This document shows, piece after piece, positions 45,820 to 55,983 of a stretch of 64,000 bases of DNA (position 1 is its first letter; the number at the start of each line of letters is the position of its first letter). The stretch spans positions 372,001-436,000 of the forward strand of contig NZ_QWEY01000002.1 in assembly GCF_003443995.1 (NCBI RefSeq), in the 5' to 3' direction. Origin of the DNA: Pseudotabrizicola alkalilacus (GTDB taxonomy: Bacteria; Pseudomonadota; Alphaproteobacteria; Rhodobacterales; Rhodobacteraceae). The notes below the pieces were generated by a model, which worked only from the letters and a program-made list of their open reading frames with translations, made no database searches and was not told where the DNA came from. Made by a program: the position numbers and the translations under genes.

Positions 45820-45873
45820 CCGGGGGGCTGTCTGCCCCCCGGACCCCCCGAGAGTATTTCGAAAGCAGCAATC
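45820..45873 (+). repeat. REP-like palindromic element between glcD and glcE
   Basis: GGGGGGCTGTCTGCCCCCC hairpin, CCCCCCGAGAGTATTT core, and the tail GAGTATTTCGAAAGCAGCAA at 45852-45871. It ends three bases before the glcE ATG, so glcE has no AGGAGG-like site of its own and its translation start is defined by repeat sequence. The same 20-base tail recurs near 59.9 and 62.2 kb. Confidence 0.75.
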
Positions 45874-45874
45874 C

Positions 45875-46960
45875 ATGCAGCCGACTTCTGAGGCCGAACT
45901 GGCCGACTTCATTCGTAGCGCGACAGGACCGCTTGTGGTGCGGGGCGGCGGCACGCGGTCTGTTGGCGCGTGTCGGGGCGCGGTGCTGGAAACCGGCGGC
46001 TTGTCGGGCGTCGCGCTGTATGAACCCGGTGCGCTGACGTTGGTGGCGGGGGCAGGTACATCGCTGGCCGAGGTGGAGGCGCTGCTGGCCGCCGAGGGGC
46101 AGCGGCTGCCGTTCGAGGTGCCCGACATGCGCGGGCTCTTGGGGCGGACGGGCGACAGCACGCTGGGCGGGGTGGTGGCGGCCAATGCCTCTGGCCCGCG
46201 GCGGGTGCAGGTCGGGGCCTGCCGCGACTCTCTGATCGGGGTGCGATTTGTCGATGGCGCGGGTACGGTGATCAAGAATGGCGGGAGGGTGATGAAGAAT
46301 GTCACCGGCTATGATCTGGTCAAGCTGATGGCCGGATCCTGGGGCACGCTGGGGGTGTTGAGCGAGGTCAGCTTCAAGCTGCTGCCGGTGCCGGAGGCGG
46401 GGGCGACGCTGATCCTGCCGGATTTGAGTGACGCGCAGGCGGTGCAGGCGATGGCGGCGGCGCTGGGCTCGCCCTTTGAGGTGAACGGCGCGGCGCATTG
46501 GCCGGGGCAGGGCACGTTTCTGCGGATCGAGGGGTTTACGGCCTCGGTCGCCTACCGGGCCGCGCAGCTGCAGCGCCATCTGGCGGCGTTTGGCGCGGTG
46601 GAGCTGGAGCCGGGCACCGCGCGCTGGGCCGAGATCCGCGATGTGGTGCCGTTTCACGCGCGCGCGGGCGATGTCTGGCGGGTGGCGGTCAAGCCCTCCG
46701 ACGCGCCGGAGCTGGTGGCACGGATGGGGGCAGAGGCGGTGCTGTATGACTGGGGCGGCGGGCTGATCTGGGCGCTGACCGCACCGGGCAGCGATCTGCG
46801 GGCGCGGCTCGGGGTGCTTGTGGGCCATGCCACCCGAATCCGCGGCGACGGGCCGGGGGCCTTTGCGCCGGAACCGCCCGGCGTGGCGGCGCTGACCCAA
46901 GGGCTGCGGGCAAAGTTTGATCCGCGCGGCATTCTCAATTCCGGCCTGATGGGGGCATGA
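45875..46960 (+). CDS. glcE: Glycolate oxidase FAD-binding subunit GlcE
   Basis: A 361-residue FAD-binding partner of GlcD. Visible are GALTLVAGAGTSLAEVEALL, GRTGDSTLGGVVAANASGPRR, and VMKNVTGYDLVKLMAGSWGTLG. The ATG at 45875 lies immediately behind the repeat described above. glcF follows one base after the stop codon. Confidence 0.93.
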   Translation: MQPTSEAELADFIRSATGPLVVRGGGTRSVGACRGAVLETGGLSGVALYEPGALTLVAGAGTSLAEVEALLAAEGQRLPFEVPDMRGLLGRTGDSTLGGVVAANASGPRRVQVGACRDSLIGVRFVDGAGTVIKNGGRVMKNVTGYDLVKLMAGSWGTLGVLSEVSFKLLPVPEAGATLILPDLSDAQAVQAMAAALGSPFEVNGAAHWPGQGTFLRIEGFTASVAYRAAQLQRHLAAFGAVELEPGTARWAEIRDVVPFHARAGDVWRVAVKPSDAPELVARMGAEAVLYDWGGGLIWALTAPGSDLRARLGVLVGHATRIRGDGPGAFAPEPPGVAALTQGLRAKFDPRGILNSGLMGA

Positions 46961-46961
46961 C

Positions 46962-48254
<1,293 letters not shown>

Positions 48255-48267
48255 GGGCATACCGGTC

Positions 48268-48663
48268 TTATTGCTGCGCCACGCCAGCAGCGGGGAACGG
48301 CGCAGGCGCAGGCGCCGGGGCGGCCTTCTTGCGGCTGTTGGCCAGCCCGAGCCCGACGCCGACATCCACGCCGCCGCTGCCGAAATCATAGCCGACATCC
48401 ATGCCGACATAGCTTTTGGCGGCCAGATAGGCGATGCCGGCATTGGGCCGCACCCGCTGGGTGCCCAGCATGTAATCGACGCCGAGGGAGCCTACAAAAT
48501 CGCCCCGCTCGTCATTGGAAAACACCCGCAGGCCAACGCCGGTATCACCCTGTGACCCGCCGCCCCAGGTAAAGGTTGCGCCCAGACCCAGGGTCGGATC
48601 TGCGGCTGCCGGGGCCGACAGGGCCAGCACCAGCGCAAGCGCCGTAAAGGAAAAATTATGCAT
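48268..48663 (-). CDS. Small exported beta-rich protein, probable outer-membrane type
   Basis: A 131-residue protein with a signal peptide (MHNFSFTALALVLALSAPAAA, cleavage near 21). The mature part alternates glycines and aromatic residues (LGATFTWGGGSQGDTGVGLR, GSLGVDYMLGTQRVRPNAG, GYDFGSGGVDVGVGLG), which fits a short outer-membrane beta-barrel, and ends in a Pro/Ala tail. I do not recognise a named family. It is convergent with glcF. Confidence 0.65.
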   Translation of the reverse strand: MHNFSFTALALVLALSAPAAADPTLGLGATFTWGGGSQGDTGVGLRVFSNDERGDFVGSLGVDYMLGTQRVRPNAGIAYLAAKSYVGMDVGYDFGSGGVDVGVGLGLANSRKKAAPAPAPAPFPAAGVAQQ

Positions 48664-48846
48664 GTTCGCGTACCTGTCTGCTGTGCCGGTTTGGTCCGGC
48701 TTGTGTCGGCAGTTTAGCGCCGGGTGGGCATTCCGGCAACCATTGGTACGGTCGCGCCGCCACGGCTCTGGTCAAACCGGCGGAACATAGCCACAAATCC
48801 GACAAACTCGGCTGGCACAGCGCAAGTCTCGGTAAACGGAGGTTTC

Positions 48847-49692
48847 ATGCACCCCATTCGCGCCCTGATCGCTGGTCTTGCGACCCTGCTCACCCTCTGC
48901 GCACCGGTCGGAGCGCAGGATTTTGCCCTGCGCAGCCTGCAGACCGGCGACGATTCGCGCGGGTGGGAGGCGGTGGGGCGGCTCAATCTGGGGGACCGGG
49001 GGTTTTGCACCGGGGCGCTGATTGACGAAGATCTGGTGCTGACCGCCGCGCATTGCCTGTTTGACAAGGAGTCGGGTGCCAGCATCGACGCGCGCGACAT
49101 GCAGTTTCTGGCCGGGTGGCGCAACGGGCGGGCGACGGCCTATCGCGGTGTACGCAAGGCGCTGGCGCATCCGGAATATGTTTACGGCGGGCGTGAAAGT
49201 GCGGAACGGGCGCCGTTTGATCTGGCGCTGCTGCAACTGGATCAGCCGATCCGCCTGCCATCGGTCCGGCCCTATGCTACCGATGCCCGCCCGCAAACCG
49301 GCGATGAGGTGGGGGTGGTGTCTTATGCGCAGGACCGGGCCGAGGCCCCGTCGCTGCAACAGGTCTGCCATGTGCTGGGGCGGCAATCGCTTCAGCGGGC
49401 CGGGGTGATGGTGAAACGGGGCGACAGCTTTGACACCCTGGTTTTGTCCTGCGATGTCGATTTCGGCTCATCCGGCGCGCCGGTGTTTTCGCTGCGTGAT
49501 GGCACCTTGCGGATCGTGTCGGTGATTTCGGCCAAGGCCGAGGTGGATGGGCAAAAGGTGTCGCTGGGCACACCGCTGGCCGATCATGTCGCGTTTTTGC
49601 GCGCAAAACTGGCCGAGGGCGGCTCGCGCCTGCGGCCCGCCAATGTGCGGGTGCTGTCGGGCGGATCGGGCGGAAAATTCGTGCAGCCCTGA
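48847..49692 (+). CDS. Trypsin-like serine protease
   Basis: A 281-residue secreted chymotrypsin-fold protease. Signal peptide MHPIRALIAGLATLLTL with AQ near 25. The triad is His in TAAHC (about 70), Asp in FDLALLQLD (about 125) and Ser in FGSSGAPVFS (about 207). ATG 48847 is preceded by GGAGG at a good distance and begins the signal peptide. No PDZ domain. Substrate unknown. Confidence 0.88.
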   Translation: MHPIRALIAGLATLLTLCAPVGAQDFALRSLQTGDDSRGWEAVGRLNLGDRGFCTGALIDEDLVLTAAHCLFDKESGASIDARDMQFLAGWRNGRATAYRGVRKALAHPEYVYGGRESAERAPFDLALLQLDQPIRLPSVRPYATDARPQTGDEVGVVSYAQDRAEAPSLQQVCHVLGRQSLQRAGVMVKRGDSFDTLVLSCDVDFGSSGAPVFSLRDGTLRIVSVISAKAEVDGQKVSLGTPLADHVAFLRAKLAEGGSRLRPANVRVLSGGSGGKFVQP

Positions 49693-49728
49693 GCATTCAG
49701 GGCCCGTGCTCCGGCCTGCAAAAAGCCC

Positions 49729-49760
49729 CTTGAAACGCCGCATCAGCCTTCCCAGATAAT
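49729..49760 (+). promoter_or_regulatory. Sigma32-like promoter of the second hsp20
   Basis: CTTGAA (49729-49734) and CCCAGATAAT (49751-49760), 16 bases apart, about 95 bases before the hsp20 ATG. Confidence 0.5.
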
Positions 49761-49854
49761 TGCTATCCGGGTGCCACAACGGGCCCGGATCAACGACAGG
49801 CCCGCCCCCGACCGGGGGGGCCGTATCTGACATCGCTTTTGACAAGGATGACCC

Positions 49855-50319
49855 ATGCGTAGCTTTGATCTTGCCCCGCTTTATCGTGCCACCGTCGGCT
49901 TTGACCGCATCGCCGATCTGATGGACCGTGCGTTGACCGCCGATGTGGCACAGCCGACCTACCCGCCCTACAACATTGAAAAGACTGCCGATGATGCCTA
50001 TCGCATCTCGGTCGCCGTTGCCGGTTTCACCCCTGACGAGCTGTCGGTCGAGGTGAAAGAGGGCGCTTTGCACATCACCGCCCGCAAAACCGCCGAGGCA
50101 GAGGGCAAAACCTATCTGCACCGTGGCATCGCCACCCGCGCGTTTGAACGGCGCTTTGCGCTGGCCGATCATGTCCGCGTCACCGGCGCTGTGCATGAAC
50201 ATGGCATGTTGCACATCGACCTGATCCGCGAAACGCCCGAGGCGCTGAAACCGCGCCGCATCGAAATCGGCCGCCCCGCCGATGTCGAGGCAAAGGCGCT
50301 GGAAACCACCACGGCCTGA
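49855..50319 (+). CDS. Small heat-shock protein, Hsp20 family (second copy)
   Basis: A 154-residue IbpA-like chaperone. The alpha-crystallin domain starts YPPYNIEKTADDAYRISVAV and includes GFTPDELSVEVKEGALHITA and HRGIATRAFERRFALADHV. It shares this architecture with the protein at 21975 but has a longer C-terminus with PRRIEIG. The two are similar only in the crystallin core, so they are old paralogues. A bidirectional terminator follows. Confidence 0.92.
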   Translation: MRSFDLAPLYRATVGFDRIADLMDRALTADVAQPTYPPYNIEKTADDAYRISVAVAGFTPDELSVEVKEGALHITARKTAEAEGKTYLHRGIATRAFERRFALADHVRVTGAVHEHGMLHIDLIRETPEALKPRRIEIGRPADVEAKALETTTA

Positions 50320-50342
50320 TCGCAGCGCAGATCTGACAAAAA

Positions 50343-50374
50343 GGCCCGCCGGAGCATCCTCCGGCGGGCCGTTT
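50343..50374. terminator. Bidirectional terminator between hsp20 and ychF
   Basis: Perfect 12-base arms GGCCCGCCGGAG and CTCCGGCGGGCC, followed by GTTTCTATT on the plus strand and TTTTT on the minus strand. It lies 25 bases past the ychF stop. Confidence 0.85.
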
Positions 50375-50397
50375 CTATTGCCATCCGCGAAAGCCGC

Positions 50398-51495
50398 TCA
50401 GCCGCTGAACAGGAAGTGCAGCACGTCGCCGTCCTTGACCTCATAGGTCTTGCCTTCGACCCGGAACTTGCCCGCCTCTTTCGCGCCCGCTTCGCCCTTG
50501 CCGGCGATGTAATCGGCATAGGCAATGGTTTCGGCGCGGATGAAACCCTTCTCGAAATCGCCATGGATCACGCCCGCCGCCGCCGGGGCCAGCGTGCCCT
50601 TCAGGATGGTCCAGGCCCGCGCCTCTTTTGGCCCCACGGTGAAATAGGTCTGCAATTCCAGCAGCTCGTACCCGGCGCGGATCAGCCGGTCCAGCCCCGC
50701 CTCGGTCAGCCCCATTTCCTCCAGAAACATCGCCGCCTCATCCTCGGGCAGCTGGCTGATCTCTTCCTCGATCCGGGCCGAAATCACCACCGTGCCCGCC
50801 CCTTGCGCCTTTGCCATCTCGGCCACCCGCGCCGACTGGCTGTTGCCAGAGGCCGCCGAAGATTCCTCGACATTGCAGACATAAAGCACGGGTTTGGAGG
50901 TCAGCAGCTGCAACAGCCGCCACGCCCGCAGATCATCCGCCGCCACCTGAAGGGTGCGCGCCGGTTTGCCCTCTTCCAGCACCTTCTGCGCCATGGCGAG
51001 CAGGCGGTCCTGATCCGCGCTCTCCTTGTCGCCGCCCTTCATCTTGCGGGCCAGGTTGGCGCGCCGCCGCTCGATGCTTTCCAGATCGGCCAGCATCAGC
51101 TCGGTCTCAATGGTCTCGGCATCGGCCACCGGATCAATGCGGCCTTCGACATGGGTGATGTCGCCATCTTCAAAACAGCGCAGCACATGGGCAATCGCAT
51201 CGCATTCGCGGATATTGGCCAGAAACTGGTTGCCCAACCCCTCGCCCTTGCTGGCACCCCGCACCAGACCCGCAATATCGACAAAGGTCATCCGCGTCGG
51301 GATGATCTGCTTTGACCCGGCAATCGCCGCCAGCTTGTCCAGCCGCGCATCGGGCACCGCAACTTCACCCACATTTGGTTCAATCGTGCAGAACGGAAAG
51401 TTCGCGGCCTGCGCCGCCGCGGTCCGGGTCAGCGCGTTGAACAGGGTCGATTTGCCGACATTCGGCAGACCCACGATACCCATCTTGAAACCCAT
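50398..51495 (-). CDS. ychF: Redox-regulated ATPase YchF
   Basis: A 365-residue Obg-related P-loop NTPase that hydrolyses ATP and binds ribosomes. MGFKMGIVGLPNVGKSTLFN gives G1 at residues 9-17, DIAGLVRGASKGEGLGNQFL is G3, and a TGS domain closes the protein (KEARAWTILKGTLAPAAAGV, YEVKDGDVLHFLFSG). The start is the ATG at 51495; the much longer open frame upstream of it is antisense to trpA and spurious. It is divergent from trpA. Confidence 0.95.
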   Translation of the reverse strand: MGFKMGIVGLPNVGKSTLFNALTRTAAAQAANFPFCTIEPNVGEVAVPDARLDKLAAIAGSKQIIPTRMTFVDIAGLVRGASKGEGLGNQFLANIRECDAIAHVLRCFEDGDITHVEGRIDPVADAETIETELMLADLESIERRRANLARKMKGGDKESADQDRLLAMAQKVLEEGKPARTLQVAADDLRAWRLLQLLTSKPVLYVCNVEESSAASGNSQSARVAEMAKAQGAGTVVISARIEEEISQLPEDEAAMFLEEMGLTEAGLDRLIRAGYELLELQTYFTVGPKEARAWTILKGTLAPAAAGVIHGDFEKGFIRAETIAYADYIAGKGEAGAKEAGKFRVEGKTYEVKDGDVLHFLFSG

Positions 51496-51633
51496 GACAT
51501 TCTCCATCCGGCGGTTGACAGGCTCTGTAAGCGCGATAGGGCGCAGGATCAATCCCGGCCACCCGCCGCGCCCCATTGATTTTCCGCGCCCAGCCGTGCA
51601 CACCGCTGGAGAGCAAACGGGATGGGGCCAGAC

Positions 51634-52425
51634 ATGACCAGAATCGACGATACCTTCGCACGCCTGCGCACGCAGGGGAAAAAAGGCTTCGTCGCCTATA
51701 TCATGGCCGGTGATCCCGATATCGCCACCTCGCTTGCGGTGATGAAGGGTCTGCCGGGGGCAGGGGTCGACATCATCGAACTCGGCATGCCCTTCACCGA
51801 CCCGATGGCCGATGGCCCCACGATCCAGCTGGCCGGCCAACGCGCGCTGGACCACCACATGAAGATGGATCAGGTGCTGGATATGGCGCGCAATTTCCGC
51901 ACCACCGACACCACCACCCCCATTGTGCTGATGGGCTATTACAACCCGATCTATGCGCGCGGCGTTGACCGCTTTCTTGTCGATGCTGTCAGCGCAGGCA
52001 TTGACGGGCTGATCGTGGTTGACCTGCCGCCCGAGGAAGATTCCGAGCTGTGCCTGCCCGCACAGGCCGCAGGCCTCAACTTCATCCGGCTGGCCACGCC
52101 CACGACCGATGCCAAACGCCTGCCCGCCGTGCTGAAAAACACCTCCGGCTTTGTGTATTACGTCTCGGTCACCGGCATCACCGGCGCTGCGGCCGCGCAG
52201 GCGGCTGACGTGGGGCCAGAGGTCGCGCGCATCAAACAATCCACCGACCTGCCGGTGATCGTCGGCTTTGGCATCAACACGCCGGAGTCTGCGCGGGCGA
52301 TTGCCAGCGTGGCCGATGGCTGCGTGGTGGGATCTGCGATTGTAAAGGACATCGGCGCGGGCAAACCGGTGGCCGAGGTGCTGGCGAATGTCGCGGCTCT
52401 GGCGGCAGGGGCGCACGCGGCGTAG
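51634..52425 (+). CDS. trpA: Tryptophan synthase alpha subunit
   Basis: Cleaves indole-3-glycerol phosphate; 263 residues. The catalytic Glu49 and Asp60 ([19 protein letters not shown]) are at the same positions as in the Salmonella enzyme, and [14 protein letters not shown] is the phosphate loop. The gene stands alone: no trpB or trpF is next to it, as in other Rhodobacteraceae. ATG 51634 chosen; four codons upstream (51622) is possible. Confidence 0.96.
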   Translation: MTRIDDTFARLRTQGKKGFVAYIMAGDPDIATSLAVMKGLPGAGVDIIELGMPFTDPMADGPTIQLAGQRALDHHMKMDQVLDMARNFRTTDTTTPIVLMGYYNPIYARGVDRFLVDAVSAGIDGLIVVDLPPEEDSELCLPAQAAGLNFIRLATPTTDAKRLPAVLKNTSGFVYYVSVTGITGAAAAQAADVGPEVARIKQSTDLPVIVGFGINTPESARAIASVADGCVVGSAIVKDIGAGKPVAEVLANVAALAAGAHAA

Positions 52426-52439
52426 GGGCCGCCACCTAC

Positions 52440-52470
52440 GGGATTAAGAAGTTACCAACTTCTTAATCCC
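52440..52470 (+). terminator. Perfect 14-bp hairpin after trpA
   Basis: GGGATTAAGAAGTT, three-base loop ACC, AACTTCTTAATCCC. It is AT-rich for a terminator and has no U-tract, so it could also be a binding site or a small repeat unit. It lies 15 bases past the trpA stop. Confidence 0.55.
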
Positions 52471-52501
52471 ACAAGGTCAACATATTGATTCCAAATGAAC
52501 C

Positions 52502-52524
52502 TTCCCCCTGTAACACAGGGGGAA
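52502..52524 (-). terminator. Hairpin after argC
   Basis: TTCCCCCTGT, AAC loop, ACAGGGGGAA: ten perfect pairs, ten bases past the argC stop. On the minus strand CCCCCTGTGTTACA matches a plus-strand sequence at 62042-62055. Confidence 0.55.
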
Positions 52525-52533
52525 ACCCTCGGG

Positions 52534-53451
52534 TTACAGCCCGGCCGCTTCGTCCATCCCCAGCATCAAGTTCAGGTTCTGCACCGCCGCCCCTGACGCC
52601 CCTTTGCCCAGATTGTCCAGCGTCGCCAGCAGCACCACCCGGTCGCCGTCCGGCCCGGCATGGACCGACAGTTCCATCACATTGGTGCCGTTCAGCCGCT
52701 CCGGGTTGACGCGCGGCAGAAGGCTGGCCGCGTCGACCACCTTCACAAACTGGCCGCCGGCATAATGATCGGCCAAGGCCGTCTGCAGATCGCCCGCCGT
52801 CTGGCCACTCGGCAGATGCAGCGGCACTTGCACGATCATCCCCTGAGCGTAGTTCCCGACCGAAGGAATAAAGATCGGCCGCCGCGTCAGCCCGGTATGG
52901 GCCATCATTTCCGGCACATGCTTGTGCTTGTGCTCCAGCCCGTAAACGAAATACGCCCCGGCGGTGCCAGCCTCAAACTCCGCAATCATCGCCTTGCCGC
53001 CGCCCGAATACCCCGAGACCGCGTTGATCGACAGCGCCGCATCCGCGTCAATCAGCCCCGCCGCAACCAACGGTGCCAGCAGGGCAATCGCCCCGGTCGA
53101 AAAACAGCCGGGGTTGGAGACGCGGGTCGCCGAGACAATCCGCGCCCGGTTGGCCGCAGACAGTTCCGGAAAGCCGTAAGCCCAGTCCGGATTTACCCGG
53201 TATGCCGTGCTGGCGTCGATGATCCGGGTGGGCAGCCCCTCGCACAGGGCGACCGCCTCGACCGCCGCCGCATCGGGCAGGCACAGGATTGCCACGTCGG
53301 CAGAGGCAAACGCCTCGCGCCGCGCCTCGGGGTCTTTGCGCCGGGCGGGGTCCACCTGCACCAGCCGGATATCGCCGCGTGCCAGCAGTCGGTCCCGGAT
53401 CTGCAACCCGGTGGTGCCTGCTTCGCCGTCAATGAATACCGATGCTGTCAT
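52534..53451 (-). CDS. argC: N-acetyl-gamma-glutamyl-phosphate reductase (type 2)
   Basis: Arginine biosynthesis enzyme reducing N-acetylglutamyl phosphate; 305 residues, the short type 2 form. GEAGTTGLQIRDRL binds NADPH, the catalytic Cys is in VSNPGCFSTGAIAL near residue 115, and AVSGYSGGGKAMIAE and EHKHKHVPEMMAHTGL are family blocks. It is divergent from lldD. Confidence 0.95.
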   Translation of the reverse strand: MTASVFIDGEAGTTGLQIRDRLLARGDIRLVQVDPARRKDPEARREAFASADVAILCLPDAAAVEAVALCEGLPTRIIDASTAYRVNPDWAYGFPELSAANRARIVSATRVSNPGCFSTGAIALLAPLVAAGLIDADAALSINAVSGYSGGGKAMIAEFEAGTAGAYFVYGLEHKHKHVPEMMAHTGLTRRPIFIPSVGNYAQGMIVQVPLHLPSGQTAGDLQTALADHYAGGQFVKVVDAASLLPRVNPERLNGTNVMELSVHAGPDGDRVVLLATLDNLGKGASGAAVQNLNLMLGMDEAAGL

Positions 53452-53587
53452 GGGGACCTCCTTTGTCTGTCGCGGTGCTACCGCATCCTGACCAAAGGGG
53501 AAACAGGCTTTGGCCCCCTTGTGTTTGCAATTGCGCTGAATGGTGCCAATTGGTAATCCAGATTGACCACATCAGAGGGAACGGAAG

Positions 53588-54751
53588 ATGCCAGTGATTA
53601 CCTGTATCGAGGATCTCAAACGCATCTACAAACGCCGCACCCCAAGGATGTTCTACGATTACGCGGAATCGGGCAGCTATACCGAGCAGACCTTTCGCGA
53701 AAATACCTCGGATTTCGCCCAGCTTCGTCTGCGCCAGAAGGTCGCGGTGGATATGCTGGGGCGTAACATCGCCAGCACCATGGCGGGACTTCCGGTCACC
53801 ATGCCGGTGGCGCTTGCCCCCATTGGCCTGATGGGGATGCAGGCGGCGGATGGCGAGATCAAATCGGCGCGCGCTGCTGCCAAGTTTGGCGTGCCCTATA
53901 CCCTGTCGACGATGTCGATCTGCTCCATCGAGGATGTGGCCGCCAACTCCCCCGCGCCGTTCTGGTTTCAGCTCTATGTCATGCAGGATGAGGATTTCGT
54001 GGATCGCATCATCCAGCGGGCCAAGGCTGCAAAGTGCAGCGCGTTGGTGCTGACGCTGGATCTGCAGATCCTGGGCCAGCGGCACAAGGATCTGAAAAAC
54101 GGCCTGTCTGCCCCACCGAAACTGACCCTTCCGGTCCTGCTCGACCTTGCCACCAAATGGGGCTGGGGGCTGGAGATGCTGGGAACGAAACGCCGCCAGT
54201 TCGGCAATATCGTGGGGCACGTCAAAGGGGTGGGCGATACCTCCAGCCTGATGAGCTGGATTTCCGACCAGTTCGACCCGCAGCTGGACTGGACCAAGAT
54301 CGCGCGTATCCGCGACCAATGGGGCGGCAAGTTCATCATCAAGGGCATCATGGATGAAGATGACGCCCGCAAGGCTGCCGATTTCGGGGCGGATGCGATT
54401 ATCGTGTCAAACCATGGCGGGCGGCAGCTGGATGGGGCGTCATCTTCCATCCGCATGTTGCCGCGCATTGTCGATGCCGTTGGCGACCGGGTGGAGGTCT
54501 GGATGGATTCTGGCATCCGGTCGGGTCAGGATGTGCTCAAGGCGCTGGCGATGGGGGCAAGGGGCACCATGATCGGGCGCAGCTATGTCTACGGTCTGGG
54601 CGCGATGGGCGAGGCGGGGGTGACAAAGGCGCTGGAGGTGATCCGCAAAGAGCTGGATACCACCATGGCGCTGTGTGGTGAGCGCGATGTGCATGCGCTT
54701 GGCCGCCACAACCTTTTGATCCCGAAAGGGTTCTCGGACGGGTGGGAGTGA
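53588..54751 (+). CDS. lldD: L-lactate dehydrogenase (FMN-dependent)
   Basis: Quinone-linked alpha-hydroxy acid oxidase, 387 residues. PVALAPIGLMGMQAADGEIK binds FMN, and the catalytic His is in SNHGGRQLDGASSS near 276 with GIRSGQDVLKALAMGARGTM as the phosphate site. L-lactate is the likely substrate; related enzymes use glycolate or mandelate. Just upstream, TGGT/ACCA half-sites recall LldR operators but no regulator is adjacent. Its stop codon directly abuts the 3' end of the convergent MFS gene. Confidence 0.88.
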   Translation: MPVITCIEDLKRIYKRRTPRMFYDYAESGSYTEQTFRENTSDFAQLRLRQKVAVDMLGRNIASTMAGLPVTMPVALAPIGLMGMQAADGEIKSARAAAKFGVPYTLSTMSICSIEDVAANSPAPFWFQLYVMQDEDFVDRIIQRAKAAKCSALVLTLDLQILGQRHKDLKNGLSAPPKLTLPVLLDLATKWGWGLEMLGTKRRQFGNIVGHVKGVGDTSSLMSWISDQFDPQLDWTKIARIRDQWGGKFIIKGIMDEDDARKAADFGADAIIVSNHGGRQLDGASSSIRMLPRIVDAVGDRVEVWMDSGIRSGQDVLKALAMGARGTMIGRSYVYGLGAMGEAGVTKALEVIRKELDTTMALCGERDVHALGRHNLLIPKGFSDGWE

Positions 54752-55891
54752 TCAGCGCTGCAGGCGCGCCATCAGGGGTGACAGCACCAGAACCGTCACC
54801 AGCAGGCAGGCGGCAAAGACAAAGGCCATGCGCAGGCCAAAACTGCCCGCGATAAAGCCGAGCATCGGCGGGCCAAAGAAATAGCCGAAATATCCGAACA
54901 GCGTGGCGCGGGCGACCGCGCGCGCCCGTGCCTCGGGTCGCGCCAGCCTGCCGACGAGCGAAAAGGCGGTGGGGGCGATGACCGAAGCGCCAAGGCCCAT
55001 CACGATGAACCCGGCATAGGCCATCAGCGGCGTCTGCGCCGCCGCCGCGCCCAAAGCCCCGATGGTCGCAATCATCGCGCCGCCGGTCAGCAGACGGTAG
55101 GGGCTGACGTGCGACACCAGTCCTTGGCCCGCCAGCCGGGCAAAGCCCATGGTCAGGGCAAGCGCCGCAGGCCCCAGCGCGCCCTGTTCCGGGCTGCCGC
55201 CCAGCGTTTTCTCGATATGCAGCGCGGACCACGCCTCGGCGGCGTTTTCGGTCATGAAGGCGATCAGCACCACGCCGCCGCCCAGCACAGGCAACCAGCC
55301 CAAAGCGGCAGCACCCGGGCCTTTCGGTTTGCGCAGACCGTCGATCTGGCCATCATGCTCCCATGTCATCAGCGCAAGGCTGCCCGCCACCAGCGCCATC
55401 GTGCCAAGTACCCAGCCCGGCCCCCAGTCTGCACCACGCATCATGCCGGTGACGATCGCAGCCCCGGCATAGCCAAAGCTGTAGGCCGCGTGGCACAGGT
55501 TCATCAGATGGATCTTACGGGTGTTTTCCAGCTCGGCCACGCGGGCGTTCATCAGCACATCGGTCAGGCCGGTGCCCGCGCCGCAAACCATCATCGCCAG
55601 CGGAAACAGCACAAGGCTGGCGGTTTGCCCCGGCAAGGCGATGCCCAGACCCATGGTAAGCGCCGCCAAAGGCAGCGCCATGCGCCCCATCGCCGCCCCA
55701 AAGGCCGGGGCCAGCAGCATCGCGGTGACCGCTGCCAGCGGGGTGAACAGCAGCAGGAACCCCAGCTGCGCCTCGTCTACCGCCAACATGGTCTTTATGT
55801 CGGGCAAAGCCGCTGCAAACGTGCCCCAGATCACACCCATGGCAGCAAAAGCCGCCAGCGGCGCACGCGCGACTGTCAGGATATGGGCCAT
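54752..55891 (-). CDS. MFS transporter
   Basis: A 379-residue transporter with about twelve membrane spans. It starts MAHILTVARAPLAAFAAMGV, has LGFLLLFTPLAAVTAMLLAP near residue 45, and GLGASVIAPTAFSLVGRLAR near 305. It is related to sugar/drug MFS carriers of the YfkF/FucP-like type; substrate cannot be read from sequence. It abuts lldD tail to tail. Next upstream is the flavoprotein gene. Confidence 0.8.
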   Translation of the reverse strand: MAHILTVARAPLAAFAAMGVIWGTFAAALPDIKTMLAVDEAQLGFLLLFTPLAAVTAMLLAPAFGAAMGRMALPLAALTMGLGIALPGQTASLVLFPLAMMVCGAGTGLTDVLMNARVAELENTRKIHLMNLCHAAYSFGYAGAAIVTGMMRGADWGPGWVLGTMALVAGSLALMTWEHDGQIDGLRKPKGPGAAALGWLPVLGGGVVLIAFMTENAAEAWSALHIEKTLGGSPEQGALGPAALALTMGFARLAGQGLVSHVSPYRLLTGGAMIATIGALGAAAAQTPLMAYAGFIVMGLGASVIAPTAFSLVGRLARPEARARAVARATLFGYFGYFFGPPMLGFIAGSFGLRMAFVFAACLLVTVLVLSPLMARLQR

Positions 55892-55983
55892 CGGGGGGAC
55901 TCCGTTCTTGCCCGCCGGACCTAGCAGAGCCAGGGCCCCGCCGCCATCCTGAAGGCGACGGGGAAGGGGCTGGCCGCGACCGC

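Noticed and set aside
50398-52416. A 672-codon frame extending ychF upstream through trpA
   Set aside because: Family similarity starts at MGFKMGIVGLPNVG; everything upstream is antisense to trpA.
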